The notes beneath the pieces were generated by a model. It did no database searches. It was not told the origin of the DNA and was given only the letters and a program-made list of their open reading frames with translations. A stretch of 64,000 bases of DNA. Source: an uncultured bacterium. Lineage in GTDB: Bacteria > Verrucomicrobiota > Lentisphaeria > Victivallales > UBA1829. Positions 34,882 to 43,652 of this stretch are shown here, one piece after another. The stretch lies in the NCBI GenBank assembly GCA_900548385.1, contig URKJ01000002.1:1-64000 (forward strand). The letters are read 5' to 3'. Position 1 is the stretch's first letter; the number at the start of each line of letters is the position of its first letter. A program made the translations under genes and the position numbers.

Positions 34882-36714
34882 TTATTGAATATGAAACAGC
34901 ATCGTTTCCGCCCCGGAAAAACCGACGGTGAAACGATCCGTGTCACGGGCAATGCATCTGCCGCGGAACACCTCCGTCACAGTGTGCGCTTTCCGGGGCA
35001 GAACAACGGGAATCTCCGCCGCAGTTCCGCGGTGCAGCATCAGGAATTCCGCCGACTGCCAGACCGCGGTTCCCGGCGGACAGACGCAGTGTACACCGGC
35101 CTCTTCCGCCAGAGAACGCAAACGCTCATCCGTCAGCTCCTCCCCCTCCGCGGCATAGACCGACCGGAACGTTCCGTGGTCCCGGACCGCAAAATCGCTT
35201 TCCCCAAACGTATATCCGGTCAAACGTGTAACATTCGCCGGATCATAAACGCCGTTGCGGAGAATGCCGGGCGCATGGATCCAGACGATCAGGCGGGAAT
35301 CCCCGCAGACCTTTGCAAAAACGGCATCGCGTTCCGCCGACTGGATCACTGCGTTCTGAAAAATAACCATGCGGTATTGTTTCAGGTCGATATGCGCAAG
35401 ATCGTTCCACGCGGCGGTGTCAAACGGAAGCCCCGCACGGGAAAACACGTTCCGCAGTTCGTGCGCAAGGAAGTACTGCCGCGGATGATCATAAAAATTC
35501 ACATGATAATCGCTTTCGGGATCGTGAACAAGCAGAATCTCCGCACTGGATCCAGTGGAGAGCGGAGCATAACGGTCCCAGACGCTTTTCAGAAGCGCCA
35601 TCTCCAGTTTGACTTCCGGCGATGCGTAGGAGTGTCCCCAGATGTTGAACCACCAGAGATGGAAACGGTTGATAATGCTCAGGCACATCTCCCGCCGCAG
35701 TCCGGCAACATCTTCCTGCGGGTTCCGCCACGCATTCCAGATTGCGCCCTCCACGGTAATGAAATCGCTCAATTTGCGGTTCGTGGTACTGGTGATGCGG
35801 TCGCATTCATGCAGATAGCGGATCCCCCGGCGTTTCAGCATGTGCAGAGTAGCGATATACCCGCTGGTATTTCCCATATCCCGCGTACTGTTGCAGGAGG
35901 CCCCGATCATGAAATCCGGCGGAGCGGTGTCAAACACCCGCTCGCACTCATGCTGCGCATCCGCCATCATGTGGAACACGGATCCGTAAAAGAGCCCGAT
36001 CTCCGCCTCCTGGCGCACTTTTTTCCGGGCGGCGGACACGAAATGAATCGCAAGGTCCGCAATCAGCGAGTTGGCATATCGCAGCCACTGAATCACATGC
36101 GCCTCCTGTCCGGGGTCACGGATAAAACCGTGCCGGGCCGACTTCAGTTCTCTGGAATCGGGGATCGGACGGTGCGGCAGTCCCTGTTTCCGGCACCACT
36201 CTGCGTAATACCCGCTTTTGAGTCCATCCGCCTCATAACAATTATGATTGATCCACTCCATTGTGCGCCCGCAGGCAAGCACATAACCAGCCATCCGGTC
36301 GCCGTACTTTGATTCGGTGTATTCCAGAAACGCATTCAGAAACTTCGTCGTCAGCTCCAGCCATTCCGGATGCAGGGCGCACGCGTTCAGGGAGTAAAAG
36401 GAATCCAGGGAAAAACGCCGCGCCAGCCACAGCGGGGAATTCAGATCGACCGCACAAATGAACCGGGCGTCCGGAATAACATCCAGCACATCGCCGATAT
36501 GCCGGTCCAGCGAAGAGAAATCGTAACTTTCATCGTATTTCCAAATCGGCGGATAACAGCTGTACGGCTCTCCGAATGCATTGGAAGTGTGCATCGGCGA
36601 GATGGAAATCAGCCGGATCCCCGCCCGTTTCATGGTTTCCAACGCTTCGGTGTCCTCTTTCAGGAATTTTCCGTAGGGAAGGCGGTACAGCATGTGGTGA
36701 GTCGTATTGTTCAT
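34882..36714 (-). CDS. GH42-like glycoside hydrolase, cytoplasmic
   Basis: A 610-residue product with no signal peptide. The N-terminal (beta/alpha)8-like half starts TMKRAGIRLISISPMHTSNAFG. A glutamine-amidotransferase-like trimerisation domain follows (about 400-520, YRMVIFQNAVIQSAERD), then a small beta domain: the GH42 layout. The usual GH42 N-E acid/base motif is not obvious. Candidates are the Glu in ACGRTMEW (acid/base) and the Glu in YLHECD (nucleophile). It lies between the secreted CBM9-type enzyme and the SIS protein in cassette C, so it may process imported oligosaccharides. Family moderate, activity uncertain. Confidence 0.65.
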   Translation of the reverse strand: MNNTTHHMLYRLPYGKFLKEDTEALETMKRAGIRLISISPMHTSNAFGEPYSCYPPIWKYDESYDFSSLDRHIGDVLDVIPDARFICAVDLNSPLWLARRFSLDSFYSLNACALHPEWLELTTKFLNAFLEYTESKYGDRMAGYVLACGRTMEWINHNCYEADGLKSGYYAEWCRKQGLPHRPIPDSRELKSARHGFIRDPGQEAHVIQWLRYANSLIADLAIHFVSAARKKVRQEAEIGLFYGSVFHMMADAQHECERVFDTAPPDFMIGASCNSTRDMGNTSGYIATLHMLKRRGIRYLHECDRITSTTNRKLSDFITVEGAIWNAWRNPQEDVAGLRREMCLSIINRFHLWWFNIWGHSYASPEVKLEMALLKSVWDRYAPLSTGSSAEILLVHDPESDYHVNFYDHPRQYFLAHELRNVFSRAGLPFDTAAWNDLAHIDLKQYRMVIFQNAVIQSAERDAVFAKVCGDSRLIVWIHAPGILRNGVYDPANVTRLTGYTFGESDFAVRDHGTFRSVYAAEGEELTDERLRSLAEEAGVHCVCPPGTAVWQSAEFLMLHRGTAAEIPVVLPRKAHTVTEVFRGRCIARDTDRFTVGFSGAETMLFHIQ

Positions 36715-36737
36715 CTTGTTCGGTACTCCATCATTCT

Positions 36738-39700
36738 TTATTGTGCAAGGAAAATATCAATAAACTGTGCGGGTTCTTTCTTCGCGGAGCCAAGTCCGGG
36801 AGTCAGCTGAAGATAGCCGATCCGCTTTTTTCCGTCGTTCAGATTCGCAATCACGGAAATCCGCATGGACTCCCCGGCTTTCAGACGGAACGGACTCACG
36901 GCGAACGGCAGGAACGCCAGTTCGTAGGTAACGCTCCCCGGTCCCACACGGATCGCGGATCTTACATCGTCCACCACGCCGAGTTTCTTGCTCAGGCTGT
37001 CATGAAGCGCCAGCGAACCAAGAGTGCGGTTCACGATCGGACGCCCCTTATACATGGCGGCAGCGTACTCGAAATCGTCATCCTGATACCCGTTTGCTCC
37101 CGGCTGCGCATTTTTCAGAGTATCCATGCCGATCTGCAAACCGTCACCGCGCCATGTCCCGCCGGTTCCGTTTTCATCGACCGGATGAAAGCCGTTTTTA
37201 TAAACCGTAACCGCCATGTAGAAGCCGTCGGTATTCCAGGCGAAGCGCAGCTCCGCTTTCGCCTTTTCATCTTCCGGGCTCCATTTGCAGTAGCGGAACG
37301 AATTGTCTTTCGCGGTAAGCGTAATTGCGGGGATCCCGTTCCAGTCGTGGAGATCGCCGTCGATCGACGGAGCAGTTTTCCGATACGTTGCGGTAATGCC
37401 TTTCAGCTGGAACGTGAACGGCTTGCCGTTGATCTCCGCTTTCAGAGGAACAGGCGTCAGACCGATCGGACGCACTGTTTCAAACGAAACCTCCGTTTTC
37501 CCTTCCGGCGTGACCGGCGGAACGGGAGCACTCTGCTGCTTCGTCACGCCCGCACTGAAAATGCGGACCGTTCCCGCCGGAAGCGTTTTTCCCGTAAGGT
37601 TCCGGATATCAAACGCAAATTCGCGGCTGTTTTTGATATTCAGGGTCGCGCGGACCGGATCACTATCGCCCCGGAGTTCCGCATTCGCGATCTCCCCGGC
37701 GAGCTCGTCTGTGGAGAGTTCCGACTCCACATAGCAGGGGTATTCCGAAAGAACAACGGAATCCGCCTGGTTCCGGGTCCCCATGAAATCATAAATATCG
37801 AACCGGCGCCTGAACGTGATCTTTTCCGGTGCTCCGCTCCATTTCCAAAGAACGGCGGTACGCTTGTGCCCATGATCGAAAATATAACAGCGGAACACGA
37901 GTCCCAGACGGACCTGTTTCACCATCGGCGCATTTTCGATCCGGTCGGCAAGCGCTTTTGCGGCATACATGGTATAACCGGGTTTCGGCAGATAATTGTT
38001 GTCCGGATTGCCGCTGAACACCATATTGTAAGTGATCGCATAATTTCCCGTATCGAAACTGAAATCGAAAAACTTTTCACCGCCTCCGGCATAGCAGAGA
38101 ATCATGGTGCGGAGAAGATTCGCGGCGGCTTTCCGGAACCTGCTGTCGAACTTGTTGTCCGCCGGATTCGCCGGGACCATCGTACCGCGTTCCGTTGCAA
38201 ATACCGGAAACCGTTTTCCGTACGATTCCGCGTCCTTCCGCATGGAAGCAAGAGTTTGCGCATAATCCGGAAGCTCCGGAAGAGTCAGGTACGGATGTTC
38301 GGTGATAATGTCCAGATACTTCCATGCTCCCTGCGCCAGAACGCTGGAGGTCCATGCGAGATCGGTATGACAGGTGGTCGGTCCGGCAAATTTCGCAGAC
38401 GGATCAATGGGACGCATCGTTTCCACAACGGTACGGATAATCCTTGCGTTACTCTCCGGCGTAATATGCTCATAACGCTCCGGATCGGGATTTTTCGCCA
38501 TCCCGGCGCGGGCGTTGGGTTCGTTGATGATCTCCCACGCATCCACCATGCCCTTGTATCGCGTCGCGAGACGGCGGAGCTTCCGTTTCCACGGTTCCGG
38601 ATCTTTCGGGAACAGATGACGCTTTGTATGTTCCGGAACAGCGCGGCTCAGGCAGAACAGGACATAAAAGCCGTTTTTGTGGTAAGGTTCAATCAGGCTC
38701 TCTCCGGGAATCATCCCGTTGAACTCCCAGATACGGACCGAGGAATAGCGGAAGTCTTTCAGATAGCGTATTCCGAGTTCCGTATTGTGCTGTGACAGAT
38801 TCACGCCGAGGCGCGGGTTCGCCGTTCCGGATTTGTCAATAATACCGAGATAATAGCCATGCTTCACCCCGTCCGTGACGAGTTCCCAATGCATGGCGCC
38901 GCGCAGATTCGCGGGAGGTGTGAGAACGACCGCCGTTTCCGCTTTTCCGTTTTTCAGCGGGATAACGGTCTCCGGCGACGTCTTCACTTTTTTGCCGAAG
39001 AAGTCATACAGGTTCCAATGCAGCTTCACCGACCGTTTCGCCGGATTCACACTGGTGATTGTCAGCGTTGTTGTGATCGCTTCGCCGGGAAAATAGTAAG
39101 TAGAATCCTTGTTCAGCGTACCGCTGACTGCCAGGGATTCTTCCTTGTATTCCCCTTTGTCCGCAATGAAAAATGAAGCATTGTCGATCCAGTAAGTCCC
39201 CGGCGTCCGGAATTCAATACGCGGAGTAAGCAGCTGATAAAGGAAGTTACTGAATTTCCCGCTCTGCCAGCCATATCCTTTCTCAGCAGGACCGCCCATT
39301 TTCGGAATCCGGAGCTGATATTTTTTCCACTCGGTCCCCACAGTCGCATTCAAACCGTAAAAACCCATTCCGGGCGCATGATGAAGACGGATCAGCACTT
39401 TCCGCCCCGGCTTGTCCGCTTTCATCCAAAGAGTCAGTACGCCCGGTTTGCCCATAACAACCGGGACCTGATTGAAGTGCATGATATAATGGGAATCGGA
39501 GTCAATTTTCTCCTTGTCGTGACGGACCGTGAATTTGAACGACGCATTCCCGGAAAGTTTTTCTGCAGTATCGGTCTCCGCGATCAGCGGATAGCGGTAG
39601 GTGTTGGAACCCCAGAACGGGGAATATTCCATTCCGGCGGTGCAGTTGATCATATTGCGGACTCCACTGGAATACCAGCCGCGTTCCGCCCCGCCGTTCA

Positions 39701-40289
39701 CGATCAGGTTCCTGTCCGGATCAACCGGTATCTCTTTTTCCGGTGCATACTCAGCCTTCCCGAACGTATAGATACCGGGCTTTCTCATACGGGCGATCAG
39801 GTCCACGCGCCGGACCGTTTCCGGAATCAGCTTTTTATAATACTGCAAAGCGCCGTCTCCGGCAACGAGGAACGGTTTGTTGTTCCAGTAATGCTTTCCA
39901 TCCTTATAAACGCCGTTGAGCCCGATATGACCGGAAAGTCCGGCGGTTCCGCCGATCTCCATAGAGAAACACGCGGGCCGTGTCCGGTCCACTTTGTCCA
40001 GCGGGATACGGAAACCGATGTCGATAAACCCCGTCTCTTTCAGAAACGCATTCCGGAGATCCACATGAATGCGCCCGTTTCCGATCCAGACTTTGACTTT
40101 GCCGGCATCGACATGACGTTTTCCCATGATACCGCCGTAAAACTTCTTTCTGTCTCCGGATTTCAACCAGTACGCCCCCTGCCGGCTGTCCTTTTCCAGA
40201 ATTACGCTGTCATTCCATTCCGGGGTAAACGCCGGAAGAGTTGTTGCGGCAAACAATCCGCAAAGAATCGCCGATACGATCCGTTTCAT
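36738..40289 (-). CDS. Secreted clan-A glycoside hydrolase with C-terminal CBM9-like domain (paralogue)
   Basis: A 1183-residue exported enzyme with a signal peptide at residues 1-20 (SAILCGLFAATTLPA). Ancillary beta domains fill about 25-490, including a cellulose-binding-like jelly roll around 190-370. The catalytic barrel (about 495-790) has candidate acid/base E590 in WEIINEPN and candidate nucleophile E700 in VFATERGT. A CBM9-like domain starts at SIDGDLHDW (about 975) and ends at the C terminus. It is paralogous along its length to the product of 2193-5627, with matching NPDP, ITEHPY and WRGDGLQIGMDTLKNA segments. It follows its pseudopilin by 34 bases. Substrate unknown; the FucP-like permease hints at fucose or a related sugar. 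Confidence 0.82.
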   Translation of the reverse strand: MKRIVSAILCGLFAATTLPAFTPEWNDSVILEKDSRQGAYWLKSGDRKKFYGGIMGKRHVDAGKVKVWIGNGRIHVDLRNAFLKETGFIDIGFRIPLDKVDRTRPACFSMEIGGTAGLSGHIGLNGVYKDGKHYWNNKPFLVAGDGALQYYKKLIPETVRRVDLIARMRKPGIYTFGKAEYAPEKEIPVDPDRNLIVNGGAERGWYSSGVRNMINCTAGMEYSPFWGSNTYRYPLIAETDTAEKLSGNASFKFTVRHDKEKIDSDSHYIMHFNQVPVVMGKPGVLTLWMKADKPGRKVLIRLHHAPGMGFYGLNATVGTEWKKYQLRIPKMGGPAEKGYGWQSGKFSNFLYQLLTPRIEFRTPGTYWIDNASFFIADKGEYKEESLAVSGTLNKDSTYYFPGEAITTTLTITSVNPAKRSVKLHWNLYDFFGKKVKTSPETVIPLKNGKAETAVVLTPPANLRGAMHWELVTDGVKHGYYLGIIDKSGTANPRLGVNLSQHNTELGIRYLKDFRYSSVRIWEFNGMIPGESLIEPYHKNGFYVLFCLSRAVPEHTKRHLFPKDPEPWKRKLRRLATRYKGMVDAWEIINEPNARAGMAKNPDPERYEHITPESNARIIRTVVETMRPIDPSAKFAGPTTCHTDLAWTSSVLAQGAWKYLDIITEHPYLTLPELPDYAQTLASMRKDAESYGKRFPVFATERGTMVPANPADNKFDSRFRKAAANLLRTMILCYAGGGEKFFDFSFDTGNYAITYNMVFSGNPDNNYLPKPGYTMYAAKALADRIENAPMVKQVRLGLVFRCYIFDHGHKRTAVLWKWSGAPEKITFRRRFDIYDFMGTRNQADSVVLSEYPCYVESELSTDELAGEIANAELRGDSDPVRATLNIKNSREFAFDIRNLTGKTLPAGTVRIFSAGVTKQQSAPVPPVTPEGKTEVSFETVRPIGLTPVPLKAEINGKPFTFQLKGITATYRKTAPSIDGDLHDWNGIPAITLTAKDNSFRYCKWSPEDEKAKAELRFAWNTDGFYMAVTVYKNGFHPVDENGTGGTWRGDGLQIGMDTLKNAQPGANGYQDDDFEYAAAMYKGRPIVNRTLGSLALHDSLSKKLGVVDDVRSAIRVGPGSVTYELAFLPFAVSPFRLKAGESMRISVIANLNDGKKRIGYLQLTPGLGSAKKEPAQFIDIFLAQ

Positions 40290-40323
40290 GCTCTGTGCTC
40301 CTTGATAATCTTTAATATTTGAA

Positions 40324-41043
40324 TTACAATCCGTTCGACGCCAGATGCAGTTTCCGCGCTTTCACTGTCAGCATATAAGGATGCTTCATACCGCCGGCAT
40401 GACCATCCACGAACAGAAAATTGCTCATTGTAAACCGCTGATGAGGATATGAGATCAGGGTATAAGCGGTTGGAACAAACTTGCCCATTGTATCACTCAC
40501 CGGGCTTTGAGTACACACCCAATCCATGCTCTCGCCCACCCGGATCCTCTGCGACGGTTGGGAAACTGCGGAAGATTTATAAGAAAGTGTCTTGCTGACG
40601 GCATAGTTCGATTCCGTAATCTTAAACACTTTTTGTGGAATCAAGGCATTGCAGCCGTAATTACGCGGATGATCCGGTCCCACCAGACGGAACGAAACAT
40701 CGCACCGCAGAGTAAAACAGTTGACCGCACTCACACCGTCAGAAACCACCCTCCGGATGTTCGGTTTCAAAAAACCGCCCAGATAAAGTTGCCCGAACCA
40801 CCCCCTCCCCGGTCCGCTGATGCCATTAACATAAATCTGCGGAGTAACCGTGAAAGCATCCTCGTACAACGCCCATGCGGTTCCAAGCTGTTTCATGTTC
40901 CCAATGCATTTGATTTCCTGCGCTTTCTCCCTCGCCGAATTCAGAGCAGGAAGCAGAAGCGTTGCAAGAATTGCAATTACCGATATAACGACCAGCAGTT
41001 CTACAATGGTAAATCTATTCAATGAGCGACCCGTTTTTATCAT
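40324..41043 (-). CDS. H-X9-DG-like pseudopilin of cassette C
   Basis: A 239-residue pseudopilin with helix FTIVELLVVISVIAIL from residue 11 and Glu at +5 (E15). Position -1 is Arg10, not Gly. LPALNSAREKA and C-IGNMKQLG follow. YPHQRFTMSNFLFVDGHAGG near the C terminus gives the H...DG signature with an 11-residue gap. It has its own TTGACT/TATAAT promoter (41100-41127), unlike copies A and B. The secreted glycosidase starts 34 bases after its stop. Role in export or display of that enzyme is inferred. Confidence 0.88.
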   Translation of the reverse strand: MIKTGRSLNRFTIVELLVVISVIAILATLLLPALNSAREKAQEIKCIGNMKQLGTAWALYEDAFTVTPQIYVNGISGPGRGWFGQLYLGGFLKPNIRRVVSDGVSAVNCFTLRCDVSFRLVGPDHPRNYGCNALIPQKVFKITESNYAVSKTLSYKSSAVSQPSQRIRVGESMDWVCTQSPVSDTMGKFVPTAYTLISYPHQRFTMSNFLFVDGHAGGMKHPYMLTVKARKLHLASNGL

Positions 41044-41099
41044 TTATCCTCTCCCTTGTTTTTATTCCGTTTTCCATAAAATACGGTTTCTTGCTATTA

Positions 41100-41127
41100 A
41101 TTATATAAAAAAATGCGGCAAAGTCAA
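41100..41127 (-). promoter_or_regulatory. Promoter of the cassette C pseudopilin
   Basis: On the minus strand: TTGACT (41127-41122), 16-base spacer, TATAAT (41105-41100), 57 bases before the pseudopilin. The AraC gene ends 63 bases upstream of the -35, leaving little room for an activator site. Confidence 0.65.
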
Positions 41128-41190
41128 GAGGGAAAAACCAAGAAAACATCTGAAAAATCGTCAAAAATATAAAATCCGGAAAAAAACGGA

Positions 41191-42069
41191 TCATTCGATC
41201 CGATAATTGCACCGGAAAACTTTCGGGGAAAGTCCGGTATAATGACGGAACGCGGAAGAAAAATAGAGAGGATTCTCGTAACCGGTCCGGACGGCAATCT
41301 CTTTAATGCTCAGGGCAGAAGTCCGCAGCAAATTTTTTGCCAGCTCCATGCGCATCATCGTCACATACGCCATCGGCGTTTTACCGCAGTACCGGGCGAA
41401 CAACCGCCCAAGCGTCGCCGGACTGACACCGGTATGCTGTGCCAGTTCCGTCAACGAAACGGAACACCGGGTATAAACGCCATGCAGATAATCCAGCGCC
41501 CGGCGCAGTGCATCGGGATACCGCTGTTCACCTGCCAGCACTTCCCGCGACAGCATCAGAAGCATCCCCATTCCGAGCTCGGAAATCCGCTGTTCCATTC
41601 CCGGTTTCCGGTCATGAAGCAGCTGCTGTATCTCCCGGAAACGGCGTTCAAACGCCGCAGGCTCAAGCGGAGAGATCTTCATCACATCGTTCAGATGAAG
41701 CGCATTCAGCAAAAGATCCGGTGCGGAACCGCGGATCAGCAGAGTCAGTTTCTCATAACGGTCCGAATCGGTTGAATAAAAACCCGATGTTCCCCCCGGC
41801 AGGCAGAGGAACACCTCCCCCGGCCCGATCCGTACTTTCTCCTGCTCGCGGAAATAAGTCAGCTCCCCGCTCAGCACCATTTCAATCGAAAGATACGGAT
41901 AATGAATATGCCGGACACTGGTCCTGCCGGTACGGACCGTGTCCAGTACGCAGTGCGGAAAAAACGCAGCATTTGCTCCGGGGGCATAATACCATTCCTC
42001 AATCCGGCACCGGAAGTTCTTTCCCGGATAAAGTTCATCATACGAGATTTTTTCATATTTTTTCGTCAT
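41191..42069 (-). CDS. AraC-family transcriptional regulator of cassette C
   Basis: A 292-residue regulator: N-terminal cupin-type sensor (HYPYLSIEMVLSGELTYFREQ, then VRIGPGEVFLCLPGG) and C-terminal double helix-turn-helix (LTELAQHTGVSPATLGRLFARYCG and IKEIAVRTGYENPLYFSSAFRHYTGLSP). Its ATG overlaps the stop of the FucP-like gene by 4 bases, so sensor and permease are co-expressed. It most likely controls the pseudopilin promoter just downstream. Inducer unknown, possibly the sugar carried by the permease. Confidence 0.92.
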   Translation of the reverse strand: MTKKYEKISYDELYPGKNFRCRIEEWYYAPGANAAFFPHCVLDTVRTGRTSVRHIHYPYLSIEMVLSGELTYFREQEKVRIGPGEVFLCLPGGTSGFYSTDSDRYEKLTLLIRGSAPDLLLNALHLNDVMKISPLEPAAFERRFREIQQLLHDRKPGMEQRISELGMGMLLMLSREVLAGEQRYPDALRRALDYLHGVYTRCSVSLTELAQHTGVSPATLGRLFARYCGKTPMAYVTMMRMELAKNLLRTSALSIKEIAVRTGYENPLYFSSAFRHYTGLSPKVFRCNYRIE

Positions 42070-43394
42070 TCCGCATACGGTTTCCCGTGAGACGGAACAC
42101 CGCGGCAGGTGCGCCAGCCGTAGATCATGACAACGATAAAGCAGATCAGCGGCAGACTGAACGAGAGGTTCACCGCGGGAAAACCGGCAATGGTCTCCAT
42201 ATCGATAATCGCCGCCTGAAACGGCGGAAGAATGGAACCGCCGAGGATCGCCATAATCAATCCCGCCGCACCGAATTTCGCATCATCTCCCATACCGTCC
42301 AGCGCAATCCCGTAAATCGTCGGGAACATCAGCGACATACATCCCGAAACTGCCACCAGCGAATACATCCCCCAGATATTCCGGAATCCGATCACGCCGA
42401 GCGTGAAAATCCCGCCGAGCAGCGCAAGAATCATCAGCAGTTTTCCCGGTTTGAAATACCGCAGCAGGAACGTACAGACAAACCTGCTTGCACAGAACAG
42501 GATCATCGCCGCGATATTGTACTCTTGGGAAAGCACCTCCGCCGCCTTTTCCTCCATCCCCTGCGATACAAACAGCCGGGTTCCGTACTGGATAATGAAA
42601 GTCCAGCACATGATCTGCGCCCCGATATAGAAAAATTGCGCGATCACTCCTTCCCGATAGGCGGGAATGCGGAAAATGCGCTTCAGCGTCGGCAGGAAAT
42701 CAATCCGGTGCGACTTGTCCTGATTATGCGGCATCCGCGCAAAAAAGATCACAAAGAACAGAACGAGGATGACGAGTCCGATCAGCAGATACGGAGCGAT
42801 GAGCGTGGAGAGTTCCGAATTTTTCAGAGTCTCGAATTCCGCTTCGCTGAGCTGCGCCCGCTCAGCGGTACCCATCGGGTTCAGACGCGCCTGAATAAAG
42901 TGCATTGCCACATACATGCCGCAGAGCGAACCTATGGGATTGAATGCCTGGGCAAAATTAAGACGCCGCGTCGCACTCTCCTCCGGTCCCATCGAAAGAA
43001 TATACGGATTCGCGCTCGTCTCAAGGAACGAAAGCCCGCAGGTGAGAACGAAATACGCCAACAGAAACGCATAGTAGCTGCCGGTCATCCTGGCGGGAAA
43101 AAATGCAAGAGCCCCGAACGCATAGAGTCCGAGCCCGAACAGAATCCCCGCTTTATACGAATATCTGCGGATAAACATTGCCGCGGGAAACGCCATCGCG
43201 AAATACCCGCCGTAAAACGCAACCTGCACTAGAGCCCCCTCGGTTACGCTCATACGGAAAATTTTGGAAAACGCCTTGACCATCGGATTGGTGATGTCGT
43301 TGGCAAATCCCCATAGAGCGAAGCACAAAGTGATCAGAATGAACGGAACGACGAAACTAGTCCCTTTGTCATGCAGCAGTGATTCTTTTTTCAT
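42066..43394 (-). CDS. FucP-like sugar:H+ symporter (MFS)
   Basis: A 442-residue inner-membrane transporter with about twelve transmembrane segments. It opens FVVPFILITLCFALWGFANDITNPMV, the hallmark of the FucP/FGHS family (L-fucose, glucose/galactose and related sugars). FLETSANPYIL and FNPIGSLCGMY are further family motifs. Start ATG 43394 with AGGGGAGA upstream replaces a longer open frame to 43646 whose 84 extra residues overlap the promoter. It overlaps the AraC gene by 4 bases. The exact sugar cannot be read from sequence. Confidence 0.9.
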   Translation of the reverse strand: MKKESLLHDKGTSFVVPFILITLCFALWGFANDITNPMVKAFSKIFRMSVTEGALVQVAFYGGYFAMAFPAAMFIRRYSYKAGILFGLGLYAFGALAFFPARMTGSYYAFLLAYFVLTCGLSFLETSANPYILSMGPEESATRRLNFAQAFNPIGSLCGMYVAMHFIQARLNPMGTAERAQLSEAEFETLKNSELSTLIAPYLLIGLVILVLFFVIFFARMPHNQDKSHRIDFLPTLKRIFRIPAYREGVIAQFFYIGAQIMCWTFIIQYGTRLFVSQGMEEKAAEVLSQEYNIAAMILFCASRFVCTFLLRYFKPGKLLMILALLGGIFTLGVIGFRNIWGMYSLVAVSGCMSLMFPTIYGIALDGMGDDAKFGAAGLIMAILGGSILPPFQAAIIDMETIAGFPAVNLSFSLPLICFIVVMIYGWRTCRGVPSHGKPYAE

Positions 43395-43526
43395 AACCGG
43401 TCTCTCCCCTGTTTCTGTCTTTTTATTATGAAATACCGAAACTTCCGCATTCACGCAACGCGGAAACATCCAATACAATAATGCCGAATCGTTACAGCCT
43501 GGGGGGTTGGCTTTTCCGAATTCTGA

Positions 43527-43556
43527 ATAATCTAACGTCCCCGGCAGAAAAGTCAA
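43527..43556 (-). promoter_or_regulatory. Candidate promoter of the FucP-like/AraC operon
   Basis: On the minus strand: TTGACT (43556-43551), 18-base spacer, GATTAT (43532-43527), about 130 bases before the start. TTGACTTTTCTG is shared with the cassette B promoter. Confidence 0.45.
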
Positions 43557-43652
43557 CCAATGACAGAAAAATATTATGAAAAATCCGGTTGAAAAAGGAA
43601 AATCAGGATTTATACTATAAGTACTGAAAAGCAAGAACGGGAGCAAACATTG

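Noticed and set aside
43395..43646. N-terminal extension of the FucP-like permease
   Set aside because: It would cover the promoter region; ATG 43394 has AGGGGAGA and gives the standard family start.
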